Shown piece by piece: positions 62,513 through 64,000 of a DNA stretch of 64,000 nt. Made by a program: the position numbers and the translations under genes. Within the stretch, counting starts at the first letter, position 1; each line of letters begins with the position of its first letter. Origin of the DNA: Epiperipatus broadwayi (taxonomy: Eukaryota; Onychophora; Udeonychophora; Euonychophora; Peripatidae); assembly GCA_028023455.1 (NCBI GenBank), contig JAQFVV010006199.1, forward strand, positions 8,384,972 to 8,448,971, written 5' to 3'. Under the pieces are notes generated by a model, which was not told where the DNA came from, searched no databases, and saw nothing but the letters and a program-made list of their open reading frames with translations.

Positions 62513-62717
62513 TTTATTTTTTGTTATCTTGATAAACATGTTTATCTTAATGGACAAATTAATTAACCCTATATTAATTTTTATAAAAAAAATTAAACAA
62601 ACTACCTTTCTTATTATTCTTACAATGTTTATTTTATTAAAATTAATCAAACTTACACTTTACATTGACCAGCAATAATTCTTTGACACTATAATTGTTT
62701 ATTATATAAATAAACAG

Positions 62718-62768
62718 CAGTAGGCTATGATTATGGAGACACAAGGTCTCTGAAAGCGCTAAGCCATA
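62718..62768 (+). ncRNA. Structured motif, second copy, hammerhead-like (degenerate)
   Basis: Homologous to the minus-strand motif at 57,241-57,290. Here the outer stem is GGCT (62,723-62,726) with AGCC (62,762-62,765). The inner hairpin is GAGAC-acaag-GTCTC (62,736-62,750), followed by TGAAA, GCGC and TA. The outer stem has changed on both sides relative to the other copy (GGACT/AGTCC). No GIY-YIG sequence was found upstream, so this is probably an isolated terminal repeat. Confidence 0.4.
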
Positions 62769-62939
62769 TAACTTGTAATAAGATTGAGACAAGCTTCACT
62801 TTTTTGCGTAAAGCACAATCTAAACTATTATATCTCCTTATAAATTGATTCTTTTTATATCTTATTGCATATATACATATATATTTCATGATTGTAGACT
62901 CAGGTTGCTATTTGATGGCAACCTTTTATTTAGGTACTT

Positions 62940-63240
62940 ATAAATGCAGATTATTTTCAAGTGAAGGAAAATTCCAAGAATTTGAAGAACAACTATCTAA
63001 TATTAAATGAGGCATTATTAGACTTTGAAAAAGTTATAAGAAAAGGTGAAAAGACAATTGATTTAAAAAGTGGACATGTACTGTATTACAAAGGCACAAA
63101 CATTGGAAATTCAAGTGGAGTCGTATTCATTATAAATGAAAAGTGGAACAACGTTGTAAAGATTGATAGTATATCAAACCGATTGACAAGATTCATTATT
63201 CAATTTAATAATAGATACCAAAGGCAGATAATTCAGGTTT
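62940..63240 (+). mobile_element. RTE-F: RTE endonuclease N-terminal fragment
   Basis: The frame reads IDLKSGHVLYYKGTNIG, NSSGVVFIINEKWNNVVKI, DSISNRLTRFIIQFNNRYQ and RQIIQV, the N-terminal part of the apurinic-type endonuclease of RTE elements (the same module as CFDP2-like proteins). The end matches the start of RTE-C (QMQIIQV). It stops abruptly at 63,240 before the YAPTS step. It has an in-frame Met at 62,961, but the RTE frame probably began upstream. It is a fragment only. Confidence 0.88.
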
Positions 63241-63345
63241 CATCATCATCATCATCATCAATCCACTGCAGGATGAAGGTCTCTCCAAGTTCAATCCATC
63301 TTCTCCGATCTTTAGCTTCTCTTCTCCACATCACCCCTCCACACT
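63241..63345 (-). mobile_element. RTE 3'-end fragment in opposite orientation
   Basis: A (CAT)n tract, then atccactgcaggatgaaggt and the following 60 bp, nearly identical to the 3' end of RTE-B at 3,726-3,836. The tail abuts the endonuclease fragment of the opposite strand. Only about 85 bp of unique element sequence is present, so it is a heavily 5'-truncated insertion or a rearranged piece. Confidence 0.9.
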
Positions 63346-64000
63346 AATATTATCATCATACATATGAAAACTATAAAAAATGTATTCAACATATAAAACT
63401 TATAATCTACTATTAATTTATCAATTTTCTAATATTAATCTAAATATTAATGTATTAAATTTAATAATTATTTTTATTGTAAAATGTACTTACATATTAA
63501 TTTTTTTTAAAACCAACAAATATTAATACAACCTTCTTATTCAATTTTTTCGACTGTCACTAATTTGAAATTTAATTTTTTTTTTTTAATGTTATATAGT
63601 GGCTTCCTCGTTTTACTTTTTATATAACTAATTTTACATCTTTTATAAATTTATTATTTGGAATTATTCTAATTCTAAATAAATCAAGAATTTTAATCCA
63701 TAATCTTTATTTAATGTGAGTTTGATACTCTTTATAAGGATATCTTTTTTAATTTTTCTTTATCTCTTATGATTTGTGTATTGAATCATTTTAATACTGT
63801 TCTACTCAAATACATGTCCTGTTTCCATTGAATGTAAATAAACCGGGGATTTTTATCATGTTTATGTTATGATATGTATAAATTAATTTTTTTGTTTCTC
63901 CAGCTTAATTAGTTTTTGTATTATTAACTTGGCTTTTTTTTGCATACACTACATTTAATGTTTAAATACAAGAACATTGCCTATATTTAACTTAAGGTTA
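63346..64000. other. AT-rich DNA, nothing recognised
   Basis: No continuation of the RTE endonuclease is recognisable beyond the inverted fragment. No gene was seen. Confidence 0.5.

Noticed and set aside
62940-63345. 5' inversion by twin priming
   Set aside because: The 3' tail is at the internal join rather than at the outer end.

Overview
This window is non-coding, AT-rich animal DNA (well over 70% A+T by eye). It contains (TA)n, (CA)n and (TTA)n microsatellites, 5'-truncated non-LTR retrotransposons, a Tigger/pogo transposase fossil, a Penelope-like (GIY-YIG) fossil, tRNA-derived SINE sequence, short inverted-repeat elements and a satellite-like array. This mix points to an invertebrate metazoan with a repeat-rich genome; I cannot name the phylum (cnidarian, mollusc and arthropod all fit). 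No bacterial operon, viral gene, rRNA, functional tRNA or CRISPR array was seen.

Layout: 1.19-3.37 kb is a minus-strand LINE (LINE-A). 3.73-4.89 kb is a minus-strand RTE retrotransposon 3' part. 4.9-14.4 kb is AT-rich DNA with microsatellites, a pyrimidine-rich strand-asymmetric block (8.57-9.56 kb) and an unidentified less AT-rich block (11.8-12.6 kb). 14.4-15.3 kb is a foldback repeat (FB-1). 22.8-24.4 kb is a decayed Tigger-like transposase. 27.1-30.0 kb is a tandem repeat array (SAT-A) that reverses orientation near 29.5 kb and carries an FB-1 element with a 14-bp target duplication. 30.8-34.8 kb is a CpG-rich block. 35.4-37.6 and 51.7-54.4 kb are two diverged copies of a long non-coding repeat (LDR1). 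38.8-41.5 kb is a jockey-like LINE (LINE-E) split by a 1.18-kb TA-flanked element. 44.3-49.0 kb is a nested stack: LINE-D split by an RTE copy, itself split by a head-to-head SINE palindrome, with an FB-1 fragment further along LINE-D. 50.6-50.9 kb is a second SINE palindrome with a 17-bp target duplication. 57.2-57.8 kb holds a GIY-YIG domain of a Penelope-like element, followed by a structured RNA-like motif that recurs near 62.7 kb. 62.9-63.3 kb holds two RTE fragments in opposite orientation.

Possible host coding sequence is slight. A 59-nt open segment at 19.25 kb has consensus splice sites, and a 58-residue open frame starts at 26,561; both are on the plus strand and neither could be identified. 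If they are real, most of the window is intron or intergenic space. The transposable elements show a readable insertion order, but every coding copy is broken and none should be autonomous.
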